A stretch of DNA of 64,000 nt from Strigops habroptila (lineage: Eukaryota; Chordata; Aves; Psittaciformes; Psittacidae): positions 12,052,354 to 12,116,353 of the forward strand of contig NC_044289.2 in NCBI RefSeq assembly GCF_004027225.2, written 5' to 3'. The translations under genes were made by a program, and so were the position numbers. The notes under the pieces are model-generated. The model had not been told where the DNA came from. It did no database searches and saw only the letters and a list, made by a program, of their open reading frames with translations. Shown in pieces: positions 49,401 to 60,800 of this stretch; the stretch's first letter is position 1, and each line of letters opens with the position of its first letter.

Positions 49401-51284
49401 CTTCTTGTCCCTCCTCCTGAGTGTCCTGGCTGGGGCAAGTGGAGGGAGTAGCATCAAGTGTCAATAAGGGGGAAAAAAGAGTTCGAAGTTTAGGGAAGAG
49501 GGGCTGTGAAGCAGTGATGCTCCAACAGGAACTCGATAGCTACATGCAAACAGTTAACTCTGAAGTGTTCCCAGTAGCAGATGTGAGTAGCTGAGAAGCA
49601 TTGTTCTTACTTAGTCATCCATTAATTCACAAGGCACCTAAGCTAATTCTGTGCTAAATGTTAATGAGAAATAAAAGTGATTTGGTGTAAGCGGTAAAGC
49701 TAAAAGCTTCCAGAGCTGTGTGGGTAGTTTCTCTGCGGTGTGCAGTCACACAGCTGCTCACAGCTTGCTGCCACTCACCGAGCTTGTGTGTTGCCCTTCC
49801 TACCCAGCCTGCTTTCCAGGGAATGTACCTCGCACTCCCCAGGTTGCCCCAGCCCTAAGCTGGAGTGGTGTAAAGCCAAATGTGTCTAAGGACAAACAGG
49901 AGGTCATGTTTTTTCCTCTCCATTGCAGTGTAACTGTTGGCACAGCCTAGAGACCTTTGAGTTGTCTCACGCTGAACCCGAGTGCTTGCTCTGAGGGCGC
50001 TGTCGAGCCTTCTCTGGCTCTCTGTCACTGCCTTTGGCCATGGGACACTAATGGTGACACACTGGGCATAGAGGCTAATGGTCTTCCCTCTTAGCAGCCT
50101 CAAAATCAAATAGCACACACAAGGAAATAGGATCCTGTTTGGGAGCAGGACTGCTGCTGATCTGCAGGATAGGCAGACTTGCAGGGTTTGCAGATCTGCT
50201 GATGCTTCCAGCTTTTAACTGCTGTGTATGGAGCATTACTAAGAGTAGGTTGTGCCCTGTGAGGAGAACTTCATCCAAACCTGGTGTACCCTGACAAGCT
50301 GCTCCCAGGGTGCTCTTTTAAGGAAGAGGACTGAGCTGCCTGGGAAGCGTTGCAGGAACAGTGCTCCTCTTTGCTTCCTCTCTGCTGAGGATGAAAGATG
50401 CTTCAGTGCTACGTTGCTGTATGGCATGTTGGTTACCTGTGTCCTGTATCACCAAAATGATGGTTCCTAATCTCTTCCTTCCAGATTCTGCCTGATCAAT
50501 GCTGGTGTTCTGTACCTCTACTTCAGCAGCTTCCAGCAGATAGATGAGGAAGAGTATGGCGGGACGTGGGAGCTCACAAAGGAAGGATTCATGACGTCTT
50601 TTGCACTGTTTCTGGTAATGCCTCTTGATTTCTTTAAGTTGATTAGTGAATTGTGTTGGTACACTTCCTGAGGGAAAAGATCCGGAAGAAAAGCAGGTGA
50701 GGTGCTGATAGAAGAGAGATGTGCTCACCTCACCTTATAAGTGAAGTTGATTGGGAAAGAAAATGCCAAAATCTGATGGCTGCTGGCAATGAAATACAGT
50801 ATGTTGGGATTCCTCTGTAGGAGAGGATGGAGGAATGGGCAGGTACACTTCTGCATCTACCACTTAACTTGTATGTCTCCCCAGCCTGGTGGAATTTTGT
50901 CTAGAGTTAGTTACACCCAAACTGGTGCTTTGGGTGTCTTTGGTTTTCCCTTACCCCCTCCCCAAGTTTGAATACGGTCAGTGCTTGATTCGGGGGTGTT
51001 TCTAGATCACTAGAGGGATTGTGGTGGGATTTTAATGTGGAGAGACTAGTCACCCTAGAAGGCAAGCAAGCTGAATGCCACCATTTGTGGCGCGTGGTGA
51101 TCCTAACATCTCTCTGAGACCATCTCAAAGCTGGAATTCAGTTCTCAGTCCTCTACTGAGAGCACAGCATGAGGCTTGCTTTCTGCGTCTGAACCCTCTC
51201 CAGAGCCACCAAAATAACCTTCACTTCCTTTTCTCTCCACAGGTTGTTTGGATAATCTTCTATACTGCCATCCACTATGATTGA
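46468..51284 (+). CDS. RAB5IF: RAB5IF (C20orf24/OPTI), complete CDS, 134 aa, four exons
   Basis: RAB5IF/OPTI is the partner of TMCO1 in the ER multipass translocon (GEL complex) that inserts polytopic proteins. It has also been linked to Rab5 and to respiratory-complex assembly. Exons are 46468-46596, 48479-48582, 50485-50614 and 51243-51284, all GT-AG; the coding length is 405 bases with TGA. The variable Arg/Ala-rich N-terminus (MSGARRREEPP) ends in 'DSAWHDK'. The conserved core 'DEFLDVIYWFRQIIAV' leads into a hydrophobic hairpin (about 55-92, 'ILGIIWGVVPLKGFVGIA' and 'CLINAGVLYLYF'). An acidic loop (QIDEEEYGGTW) is followed by a last membrane segment ending 'WIIFYTAIHYD'. Human has about 137 residues, so the protein looks whole. 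The ATG context (AGGATGA) is acceptable and the reading starts as in other vertebrates. Confidence 0.97.
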
Positions 51285-51333
51285 CACAGTCTGCAGCCTG
51301 TTAGATCAGCCGTCAGTAAATCAAGAAGGTTTT

Positions 51334-51339
51334 AATAAA
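51334..51339 (+). terminator. RAB5IF: Proximal poly(A) signal of RAB5IF
   Basis: A canonical AATAAA lies 50 bases after the TGA, followed by T/GT-containing sequence (TCTTTAGTGGACTGG). Confidence 0.7.
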
Positions 51340-52974
51340 TCATAGTCTTTAGTGGACTGGTGGGAAGGCGGGGAAGTCAAAACAACTCCCTTCTGTACCA
51401 GCGGTCTGATTAGCCTGGAAGAGCCCCAACTGTTCTGCTGGAGAAGTCCATCTCCGTTTTATATACCCATTAATCGTTGGAACTCTTATAAAGCCATTGG
51501 AATTTTTGGAAGTGGTTCAAGACTGTTCAAATTTGGAACTTCCTGTGACTCTAGCCAGTAACTCTATCAAACTCCTCTGTGCTGAAGGTTGAGTCTGTTA
51601 ATTTAATGTATGTATGCCCTTCCGTTTGAAATCTCATGAAGTCCAGCCATGTCTTCCATTGTTGTCCTTTAGACAAACAGTTTTTACAAAGCAGTTGTAG
51701 GATATGTGTGAGGAAGGCCCTGGCAGCATCCAGGATGGGAGTCCTGTGGCCGTCCTTAGCATGGTTTTGTAGTAATCAGATCTGATTTGGTTAAACAGAC
51801 GGTGTTGTTGCTGTTTCTAATACTTTTTTGTTTACTTGTAAATTGGTTGTCGACCACAATTTTTAAATGGTCTTTGCTGAAGACAAGTTTTTAAGCAATT
51901 TTGTTAGAAAGAATTGTGATTCATTTGGTTAACGAAGGTGTATTCGAGAGGCTTAGAAAACCTGCTGCATTCTGCTAGCCCGACTGCTAAGCTGCCATCA
52001 CATACCTCAGAGCTTAGTGGTCTTGAAGGACAGTCATTCTGGAGATGCCCTTTTAAATGTTAAGCATTGAAATTCCCTTTTATTTTTTAAGCTCTTGAAT
52101 TCAACTGCTCCTTGTGATTAAATGCAGGAGACTAAGACACAACTGAGGCAGCTATTATCTTAAATGCAGAATTACTAACTTGCAAATCGGGCATGGTACA
52201 TAGCCTGTGGTTTGTGAGGTGCTTTTGATGAGTTGATCACCTCAGAGCTCAGTCCTTCCCTAGTCATGCCCTTTTTGTGCATCAACGGGGGAGTCTCTGC
52301 TTTAAGATATTTTTAAGGACGTGTCTTTCAGAAGTAGTTCTTGGGAAACACGCACAGTCCTTCTTCTTGTCAGAGGACTTTGTAGTCTTGTTGCCATGTG
52401 GTCCTTGCTTTTCTAAACAACAAGCTCAGGCACCCCAAAAGCATCCTGACCTACAGCTGCCTTATAGTGAGGAGTTGATAGTTTTAGTGTGCTCTTGCTG
52501 AAAGTCTGCATTGCTTCCTTGCTGGTGGAAGTCCAGCAGCCTGGTTCTCATGTGAGCATGCAAAGCCAGGGATCTAAATCTCTTAAGTGCTGAGCTAGGA
52601 GTCCAGAAGCACCCACTGGTGAGGCCTCCATTCTTACCAGGGAAAATGCTGTTTGTTCTCAGTGGAAAAACCACATCTGGCTATTTTAGGTCCTTGGGAT
52701 GCCAAGGGAAGAGTGCAATAGCAGACAGCTTCTGCTACTTGTGAGTTGCCAACTAAAGTGATCTCAAATAAGAACTTCTATACTTTCTCCTCCCCATCCC
52801 CAAATTTGCTCAGTCTTTTAATCTGATACTTTCTTTTCCTCTTCTTTCAGCTGAAAGCATTAATTTCCCACATTAATTGCCTGCTAGTTCTAGGTCACCT
52901 TTTCCTACTGGCATCCGTTTGCATCTTAGCTGCTCACAGCCATCAGTAAAATCATTGTATACTTGAAATGCTCT

Positions 52975-52980
52975 AATAAA
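52975..52980 (+). terminator. RAB5IF: Distal poly(A) signal of RAB5IF
   Basis: A canonical AATAAA is followed by TGTTGCCTGG. It lies at the end of AT-rich UTR-like sequence and before the composition changes. Confidence 0.7.
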
Positions 52981-52998
52981 TGTTGCCTGGTAATCCAC

Positions 52999-54560
52999 TG
53001 CACAGCTTCTGTATCCTCTGGTCTTCAAAGCTGCGTATAATGGTGGGAGTGTGGGGTTCCTTTAAGACTTTGATTTTTGGTAAATAAGCCAGCAGCAATT
53101 TGGGATTCTCAGGTCTCCTGCGCTGCAGGCGTGAGTTGTGCACTTTTAGAAGGGACCAGAAGCATTTGTAGTGGGAGTAGTTGCTAATGCTTAGATCCGT
53201 GCTTTAGTGGGTGATTAAGCAGGTTAAGCAAAGTGTTGCCTCTAAGTAAGCTCTTCTGCTCCTTCAGCAGCTCTTCCTGCCCTGTGACATGCAACCATGG
53301 CAGAGCTACTGCTGTGCTGCAGAGTGCCCAAGCCTGGTCCAGAGCAGGGCTTCAAGCACTGCTATAAAACGTGCAGAGAGAGTTTTGCTTGCCTGCCCCT
53401 TCGCTTTGTTCCTTGCTTGCCTGCAGTCCCAGCAGCTGAGTTTCTTGGTCAGTTCTCTACAGTTCTAGTGGCTGGAAGCTGAGGCAGAACCCGAGTTGAG
53501 GAGGATCCTCTGCTGAGGAGGATCATGACCATGTGGAACATACATTGGTCCCTGGATCTCCTCAAGGCTCCTGGTAGATAAGTTAGTGATAGCTGCCAGC
53601 TTTTAATCTCTTCAGGTTTCTGCTTTGCGGGGTGCCTCATGGCTGGAGAAGCTCGTATCCCCAGTGCTGACCACCAAGACAACTAAAGCTATGTTGAAAG
53701 AAATGAGGTCAATTTTAAGAAGGTCAAGGGAATGTGGCAGCCCATAGAGTGGAGCTGAATATCTTGCAGTGATGAACACTGTAAAAACAAGGGGGTTTTG
53801 CAGAAACTTGAGAGACTGATACCTGGATGGTCCAGCAGAGCATGGAGTTGAGTGAGCTGGTGATGCTGCTCAAATGAGGAGGAGCAGGGGACATTAACTG
53901 GCTCACTGGAGGATAAGAAAGTAGGACGTGTACCTCTCAGGTGACTTCACCAGAGCCAAAAAGCCCAGTACTGAACATGCTCCAACTCCTGTAACAACAG
54001 ATGTCCAGGATAGAGCAGGGCAGAGGATGGATTTTTCAGATCTGGCAGCCAAGCGCGTGTGCCAAGATGAGAGGGAGAGGCCAATGTCATTGCAGGGGAA
54101 GTAATTTGCACAAACGTGAAGGATTCGTTCAGGCCAAAATGAAACAACTTCTTCCATCTTCCAGTGATTTTAGTGCTGGCTTTTAGGTCAACCTCTGAAA
54201 GGAGCATAGAGTGGGAAAGAATTAAATGCTTCAGCCAGTTTGATTTCAGAAATACCTATGCAAACCGGGACTCTTCCACTGCATGTATTTCAATCAAAAC
54301 TCTTTGCTAAAAGGGCAAAGATGGCCATGAATAAGAGGTCCACGTTGGAGGGCCAAGCTGGCCGGGAGAGGGGACACACCGATGCAGCTCTGTGGCAGCA
54401 TCACAATGTCTCTTGCTGATGGTGTCCCACTGGGTGCTGGACCCACTTGCTGCGTGGTAACTGGTGAAACGGAAGCGTGCGATGCTCCCTGCTGGAGGCT
54501 GGCTTGAGCGAGGACACAAAGTACGTGGTGTCCCTTGGGAAAGTCTTCCAGGAGTCAGGA
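52999..54560. other. Intergenic, RAB5IF to GGT7
   Basis: About 1.5 kb of mixed-composition sequence holds no recognisable gene, RNA or repeat family. Frames of 60-150 codons occur but lack any familiar motif. A GAGGATCCTC palindrome and repeated GAGGAGGATC words sit near 53500. Confidence 0.55.
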
Positions 54561-54579
54561 CTAAGAAATCCCTGCCCAG

Positions 54580-54883
54580 CTTCCCCGGAGGCTCGGCCGG
54601 TGAAGCCGGTGCCCCTGGTTCTAGTGGAGACAGGGCTGATCCCCCGACCCGGCTCTGTCCCAGCGTGTGGAGCTCGGACCCGCGGAGCTTCACCCGGCTG
54701 GAGCCCGGCTCCCCTCGCCTCCTCCGCCCCGGGCGCTCGGGCCGTGGGGCAGTGGCTCCCACCGAGCTGCCCTCAGCCTCCCGCCTGCGCCAGGCCCTCG
54801 GCCTCGCCCCTCAGCGCTCCTCCGCGGGGAGGAGCCGCGGGCCCGGCCCGGCCCAGCCTCTTCCGGCGGCGGTGTCGGCGGCG
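54580..54883 (+). promoter_or_regulatory. GGT7: GGT7 CpG-island promoter and 5'UTR
   Basis: CpG density rises at about 54580 and stays high to 55290, spanning the first exon. An ETS-type CTTCCGG lies at 54860-54866, about 18 bases before the ATG, and no TATA box is seen. The start is probably dispersed within 54650-54860. Confidence 0.65.
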
Positions 54884-57800
54884 ATGGCGGTGCCGGCGGC
54901 GGCGGAGGCGGGGGGAGGCCGGCAGCGGGCCCTGGCCGCCGGCTCGCCCGTGGACTACATGAGCATCACCAGCTTCCCGCGGCTGCCCGAGGAGGAGGCG
55001 GGCGGCGCGGCCGAGGGCGGCCTCCGCGCACGGAAGGAGGAGGACGCGTTCCTGGGCGAGCAGGACACGGGTGAGGGGCGGAGGCCGAGCCCGCCCGCGG
55101 CCCCGCATGCCCCCGGCCCCCCTCGGGCTCCGCTCTGCCCGCGGCCCCCGCGCACCGCAGCCCCCGCCTGCCCCACAGGCCGCCCTCGGGGCTCCCTGTC
55201 CCCGGCTCCCGCGGCCTCGCGTCCCCCCGGCCCCGCGGTCACCGTGCGGGGCACGGCAGGTAGACAGAGGTAGCGGGGTTCGGCGCGGCGATGCCCGCTG
55301 CGGGAGCGCGGCTGTAATAAAGCCGGGTGGTGCTGTGGTCCTGGAGAGAACCCTCTGCCTGGTTTGAGTTGATCGCTTCCATCTCAGTGCAGGGAACCGG
55401 TTTGCTCCTCCAGGTCATGTTTCTCCAAGCAGTGTTGCCCATCACCCCCTGCTCCATGACCCGCGGGCAGGTCTCTGCCCCATCCATCCCAAACCCCAAG
55501 GATCATGTCTGAGCCGGCCCCATGCATCCCGTGTCGTCTGCCCTGTGGCATTGGGTGACGTTCCCAGTGCCCGTTCTCGCCCGTGCCACCCTGCGCTGCC
55601 GGGTGAAGCTGCGTGTGCAGGTCTGCGGGAACAGCTCTTCCGAAAGCATGGGGTCTCTCGTCTCCTGCGTGGAGCACGAGCAGGGTTTGGTGTGGTTGGG
55701 CTGTGCGGGGTGTCTGCTGGAGCTGCTGCTCTCCGGCCACATGGAATCTCGTGCTCATTGACACTGTGTGCACGTCGCAAAAGCCGGCAGTGCTGCTTCA
55801 TGTCATGGTATCTACCGGACCAGCAGGGAGGGAACCAAGACCTTTGGTTTCTACTGCCCAGAAGATCTCATCAAACAGAGGAAGCCCCTGTTGTGCTGTC
55901 GGTGCAGGGGACAGACCTCCCCAAAGGACTGAACAGTCCCACATTGTGGTGCCTGCCAGAGCCTGCTCCTGACTGACTCCACCAGTCCTGTCCCCGAATG
56001 ACCGCCCTGTTGTCCCCATGCAGTACCAGTGGTCATAGAGACCAAGTGACTTGCCCAGGGCCATGTGGGCAGAGAACGAAGGGACTTTCGCGTGGGTGGG
56101 AGAGGCCGTGGCCTGTCCTCTCCCATGGTTGCTCTCTGGGTGTTCATGTCCCGTCGTGCTGGGCTGGTCTATCACAGCACTGTGTGAGCAGAGCAGTGAG
56201 ACAGTGTCCTGCAGGGGTCGGGTGGAGGAGCCCAGCTCACTCCTCATTGCTTCTGCACCCACCGAGGGTGCCAGGGGCTGCACGTGACATCCCTCCCCTG
56301 TGGCACCCCCTGCCAGGCCAGTCGTGGTCCCCACCAGTGGCACCCCAGCCCATCACCCCCCAGCCAGGCCTCCCACTCTGCCCAGCTCGCTTGGACCAGA
56401 CGTGCTCGTGAGGGGCTCTGTGTGTGTGCCCAGAGGCGCAGTCTGGGAAAGCTGAGCCTTTCCCAGTCATGCACCTAAATCACTGCAACGTGAAGGAGGC
56501 TAAATTCACTGTGAGGGGATCCCCTGGCTTGCAGGGGGTTTGCTCCTGTTTGCAGCATCACTGAGATTAAAATTATCTCCCTGCCTGGCCCAGGAGAGCT
56601 GCACCCAAAGGTCTTTGTAATGTCCTGGCAAGGACAGGGCTGGCAGTGGCCATGGAGATGCTGCTTGGGCAGTGATGGAGGATGCGGGGTTTCCTGCTCA
56701 CTCCCTTAACACAAAGCCAGGAAACATCCCCTGTGCGGATGTTTTCTGTCTTTTCCACTCGGTGCTCCTCTTGCTCTTCTTCTTCCCACCACAGATGTTC
56801 AGGGCACTGCAGCCACCACTGGGTCTTGGCAGCTCCCCAAAGAATTCACCCAGGAGCCCTGGGTGATGCCCTGAGCTGCTCCCTTCCATTTGGTGCCTGG
56901 CAGGGACAGGCAAGTCCCTGCCCCATGTGCCAAGCAGCTCCGTGCACAGGCAGGGCACGCTCAGCCAGCACCTTCACTGCCACAAAGGCAGCAGCTGATA
57001 CAAGAGAGATTCAAGGCATCTTTCAGAGAAAAAGAGAGACTTTTCCATCCTGCCGAGCATTGTTTGCTGTGGGGTGGATGCCCAGCAAACCCTGCCCCAT
57101 TGCATTTGCCTTCTTGGAGCTGCGAGCGACTTGATTTCACAGTGGGCCTCATCAGCTGGAGGAAGCATGAAATTAAAGCAGAGCCTTCCCTGCCGTCCGA
57201 GCGGGTGGACACCCCGAGGCCCTCCGGTTTGCAGGTTTGCTCCTCCCTGCTCTCCCCTTGCCATGCTTCAGTAGAGGGATTTATTTCCTGTGCTCAGGCC
57301 ATGCGTTTTGCTTCACCTCTGTTCTGCTCAGGTGCTTTTAGCTCAAGCATAGCTCCAAATAAGGCTGCTGGATTTTCTTTTTAATACCTTAATTTCCTCT
57401 TCTTCAGTATTGCTGCATTTCAGAGACCCGTTTGGAAGTCAGTGATGTGTTAAGAATCCCTCCAAACGGAGCAGTAACTCGGCCTGTCACTGAAGACTGG
57501 GGAATGGACTGAAATGGAACAAAATTCAGGGGGAGTTTGTCCCTCTTAATCTCCAGGGAAGTCAGTTTAGAATAACTAGAGCTAAAGGAAGGGATCAGTA
57601 AAATGACCTAAAGCAGCATCTGAGCCAGAAGGTCTCTTGAGAGCTGGGATCAATAGGGAAGGTAATAGCCTTGCTGTGAGGAGCACGGTGTAATGTTAGT
57701 GCTGGGTAAACACTGCAATAAGAGCTCCGTGTTGCTCAATAACTAACACTTATTTTCTCCCCGCTGCCCACAAAGACCCAGATTCCTTCCTGAAGTCTGC

Positions 57801-60800
57801 GCGGCTCCAGCGCCTGCCCTCGTCCTCATCCGAGATGGGAAGCCAGGACGTGTCTCCTCTCCAGGAGACCAGCAAGGACCCTTTCTCTGGAGACTGCAGC
57901 TGCCGGCAGGACGGGCTGACCGTCATCATCACCGCCTGCCTGACCTTCGCCACGGGCGTCACGGTGGCCCTCATCATGCAGATCTACTTTGGGGACCCTC
58001 AGGTAAGACACAACAGTGGCTTTGCGGTCAGGCTTTGTCTTTGAAAACAGGAGAAGCTCCCTGACTTTCCTCCTTGCCAGCAGTTTAGCAGAGTGAGGTG
58101 AGCCCCAGCCAGTGTCAGTGGGTGCTCAGGCCCTGGGTGCTGGCTCTGTAATTCCACCCCAGACTGTCTTGAAAGGTTTTTGCTGTGGCTGTGTGCTTGG
58201 AGAGGCAAGTGGGGCTCTTAGTGCCTGCCCCAGGCTGTGCCTGGGAGGTTTGGGGGTGCTGCCAGGGGGAAACAGGCAGCCCAGCTGCCGTGGCTCCAGC
58301 TGTGGTTTGAGCCAGATGTGGGTGCTTTCTGAAAGCAATCCCAAGTTAAGCAGTAGGCATCTTTCGTACATCTCCACTTGGAGAGAGTTTTATTGACCTG
58401 CATGCCCAGGCTCACCTCTGGAAGGATCCATCCAGGATCAAGGAGGGGAATAGCCAAAACCAGTGCTGAACCTTCTGCTGATCTGTCCCACAGACCAGCG
58501 CTAGATTGCAGAGCAAAGGCAGCATGATCATGGGTTCCTACCTGTCATCGCATTAATCCTGGTGCAGGCACCAGAGAAGGATGAGAAGCAGCTGTGGTAT
58601 GGGGGGGACGCTGCATTCTTTGCAGCTGTATTCCCTTTCCCAGTGACCACACTGCTGCAGCACAGTGACAGCACACTGTCACCCATTGCTCTTGAGGATT
58701 AGTCCAACCCTGCTCTGGGGTTGTGGAGCACAAGGTGAGATGTGGCCCAGCAGCTTAGCATGTCTGCTGTTGAAAGCTGGCAGAGCTGATGGCCACAGCT
58801 GTCCTGATGCAGGGATGTGCCAAGGGACATACTACTCCCACTGGCATTTGGAGGCACCTTGAAATGCACATCAGCCACAGCGATGGCGCTGGCCCCAGGC
58901 ATCAGGTCGCACAGAACTGAAGGTCTGGGTGTCCCAGCACCCCTGCCTGGGCACAGCTCTCCTCTTCTGGCAGATATTCCACCGTGGTGCCGTGGTGACG
59001 GACGCTGCGCGCTGCACGGCACTGGGCATAGAGGTGCTCAACACTCAGGGCTCCTCCGTAGATGCAGCCATCGCCTCAGCCCTCTGCGCGGGAGTCGTGA
59101 ACCCCCACACGTCAGGGATTGGTGGGTAAGTGTTGGTCACTCACCCTCGTGCCTGTGGTTGTCCTCAAGCAAGTGGTTCCACCACCGGTTGAGACATGTC
59201 TTCATGGTGGCCCAAGTACCAACATGTGGTACTAGGTCTCTAACATCAGGTGGTGGATATGTCCACATCTGCCCAGGGATGGGGACCTGTCCTGTGCACT
59301 GGGTTGACAGCAAGGGACAGGGAGGGAAAAGCTGCATCTGCCATAGTGGCAGATAAAACAAGCATCAGGCTCAAGAGGGTTGAAAAAGTGACCACAGGCT
59401 GCCAAGCCCCATTGTGAGTGTGCCAGGAGCTTGCAACACCCGGGCTCAGTCCCAGTGCTCTCAGAGATTGAATGCTTCCCTCCACCAGCTCTGCCCCTGC
59501 TGCAGCAGGAGGCTAGGATCTGAGCCTGGCTCTGAGCAGCAGCCATGGGAGGCATGGTGGCAAGGGGTGGCCTCATCCTAGCCCTTATTCCCCGGGTGGC
59601 ATCTACATGAGCCTGGTGCTCTCGGCTCTGCAGGAGGTCTCAGGAGCATTGCATAAAGCGCTGCCACCTGATAGCTTCTCCAGGCTGTGCCACGGGTTGT
59701 TGTTGCAAGCCAAAACCCTGGTTTGTTGCAAAACTGCTCGGATTAAGAAAGAAAATCGCAGATAGTCCCAGCCTGGCAGTAGAACAGGACCTGTGGCCCT
59801 CTGGCCAGTCTGGCAGGGGCTGATCCAGCTTTGCTGCATGCTCAGCACGGGGGCTGCCTGCATCCTGCACTGGCCCTGGCTTGGTTGTCCTGAACTGCTC
59901 CCTGGGGAAGGGCAGCAGCGTTCCCCTGCACCACTGCCCAGCCCTGGGTCACTGCTGAGGCTGGTGACCTGCTACAATGGCTCCATCACACCAGCTCCAG
60001 CGGCACCCCTACTCTTCATTTTGGCTTTGTCCTGTTGCAAGGACAGCCAGTGCTGTGACCCCCATCTCACTGCAGGGGTGGGGTGATGCTGGTCCACGAC
60101 ATCCGGAAGAACAGGAGCTGGGTGATCGACTTCCGTGAGGTGGCTCCTCTGGGCATCCCACTGGAAGGGGACCTGCAGAAGGACACCAAGGTGAGGACCA
60201 GTGTCCCGTGGCCAAACCCTGTAGGGCTGTAGCTGGCTGATGTCTCCAGCTCTCCTCTCTCCGCTACTCCTGGGCCAAGGGGGAGATGCTGGGCAAAGCA
60301 TCTGGGAGATCCCAGCCCCTATAAACATGGAGAGTCCAGGGAAAATGCTTCTTTGGCATGTCCCAGTGGGGAGCTGGGAGAAAAAGCGTCCTGGGAAGGA
60401 GCACAATCCCATGTCATTCTGCTGAGTTATTTCTCCTGACCAGCCTGGGTTGAGACCAGGATTGAATTTGCCTCTTTCCTTCTAAAAACTTTCATTCCCT
60501 AATTTGCTGCGTTGCTACAGACCTCTTCCCCTCTCCTAAAGACCGTGCAGACACTTCCAATGCCTACATGACTTGCAGCTGGGGCCCATGCCCCATGTCC
60601 TTATGGGAAGGACACTATTCTTCCTTTTTGTCCTTCTAATTTAACAGCCAGGTCTGCTCGTCGGGGTGCCAGGCATGCTACAAGGAATGCACCAGGCTCA
60701 CCAGTTACACGGGAGGTAAGACATGAGGCTGGCACAGGAGGGCTGTCCTCATGCTGCACAGGCTGTGCCCTGGGGTCCCTGTAGGGGAGCTGGAAGCAAA

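Larger units (their letters stand above)
51285..52998 (+). other. RAB5IF: RAB5IF 3'UTR with proximal and distal ends
   Basis: AATAAA at 51334-51339, only 50 bases after the stop, would give a very short 3'UTR. A second AATAAA at 52975-52980 would give about 1.7 kb. The intervening sequence is AT-rich, has no repeat or convincing frame, and reads like 3'UTR. It is inferred that both sites are used. Confidence 0.7.
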
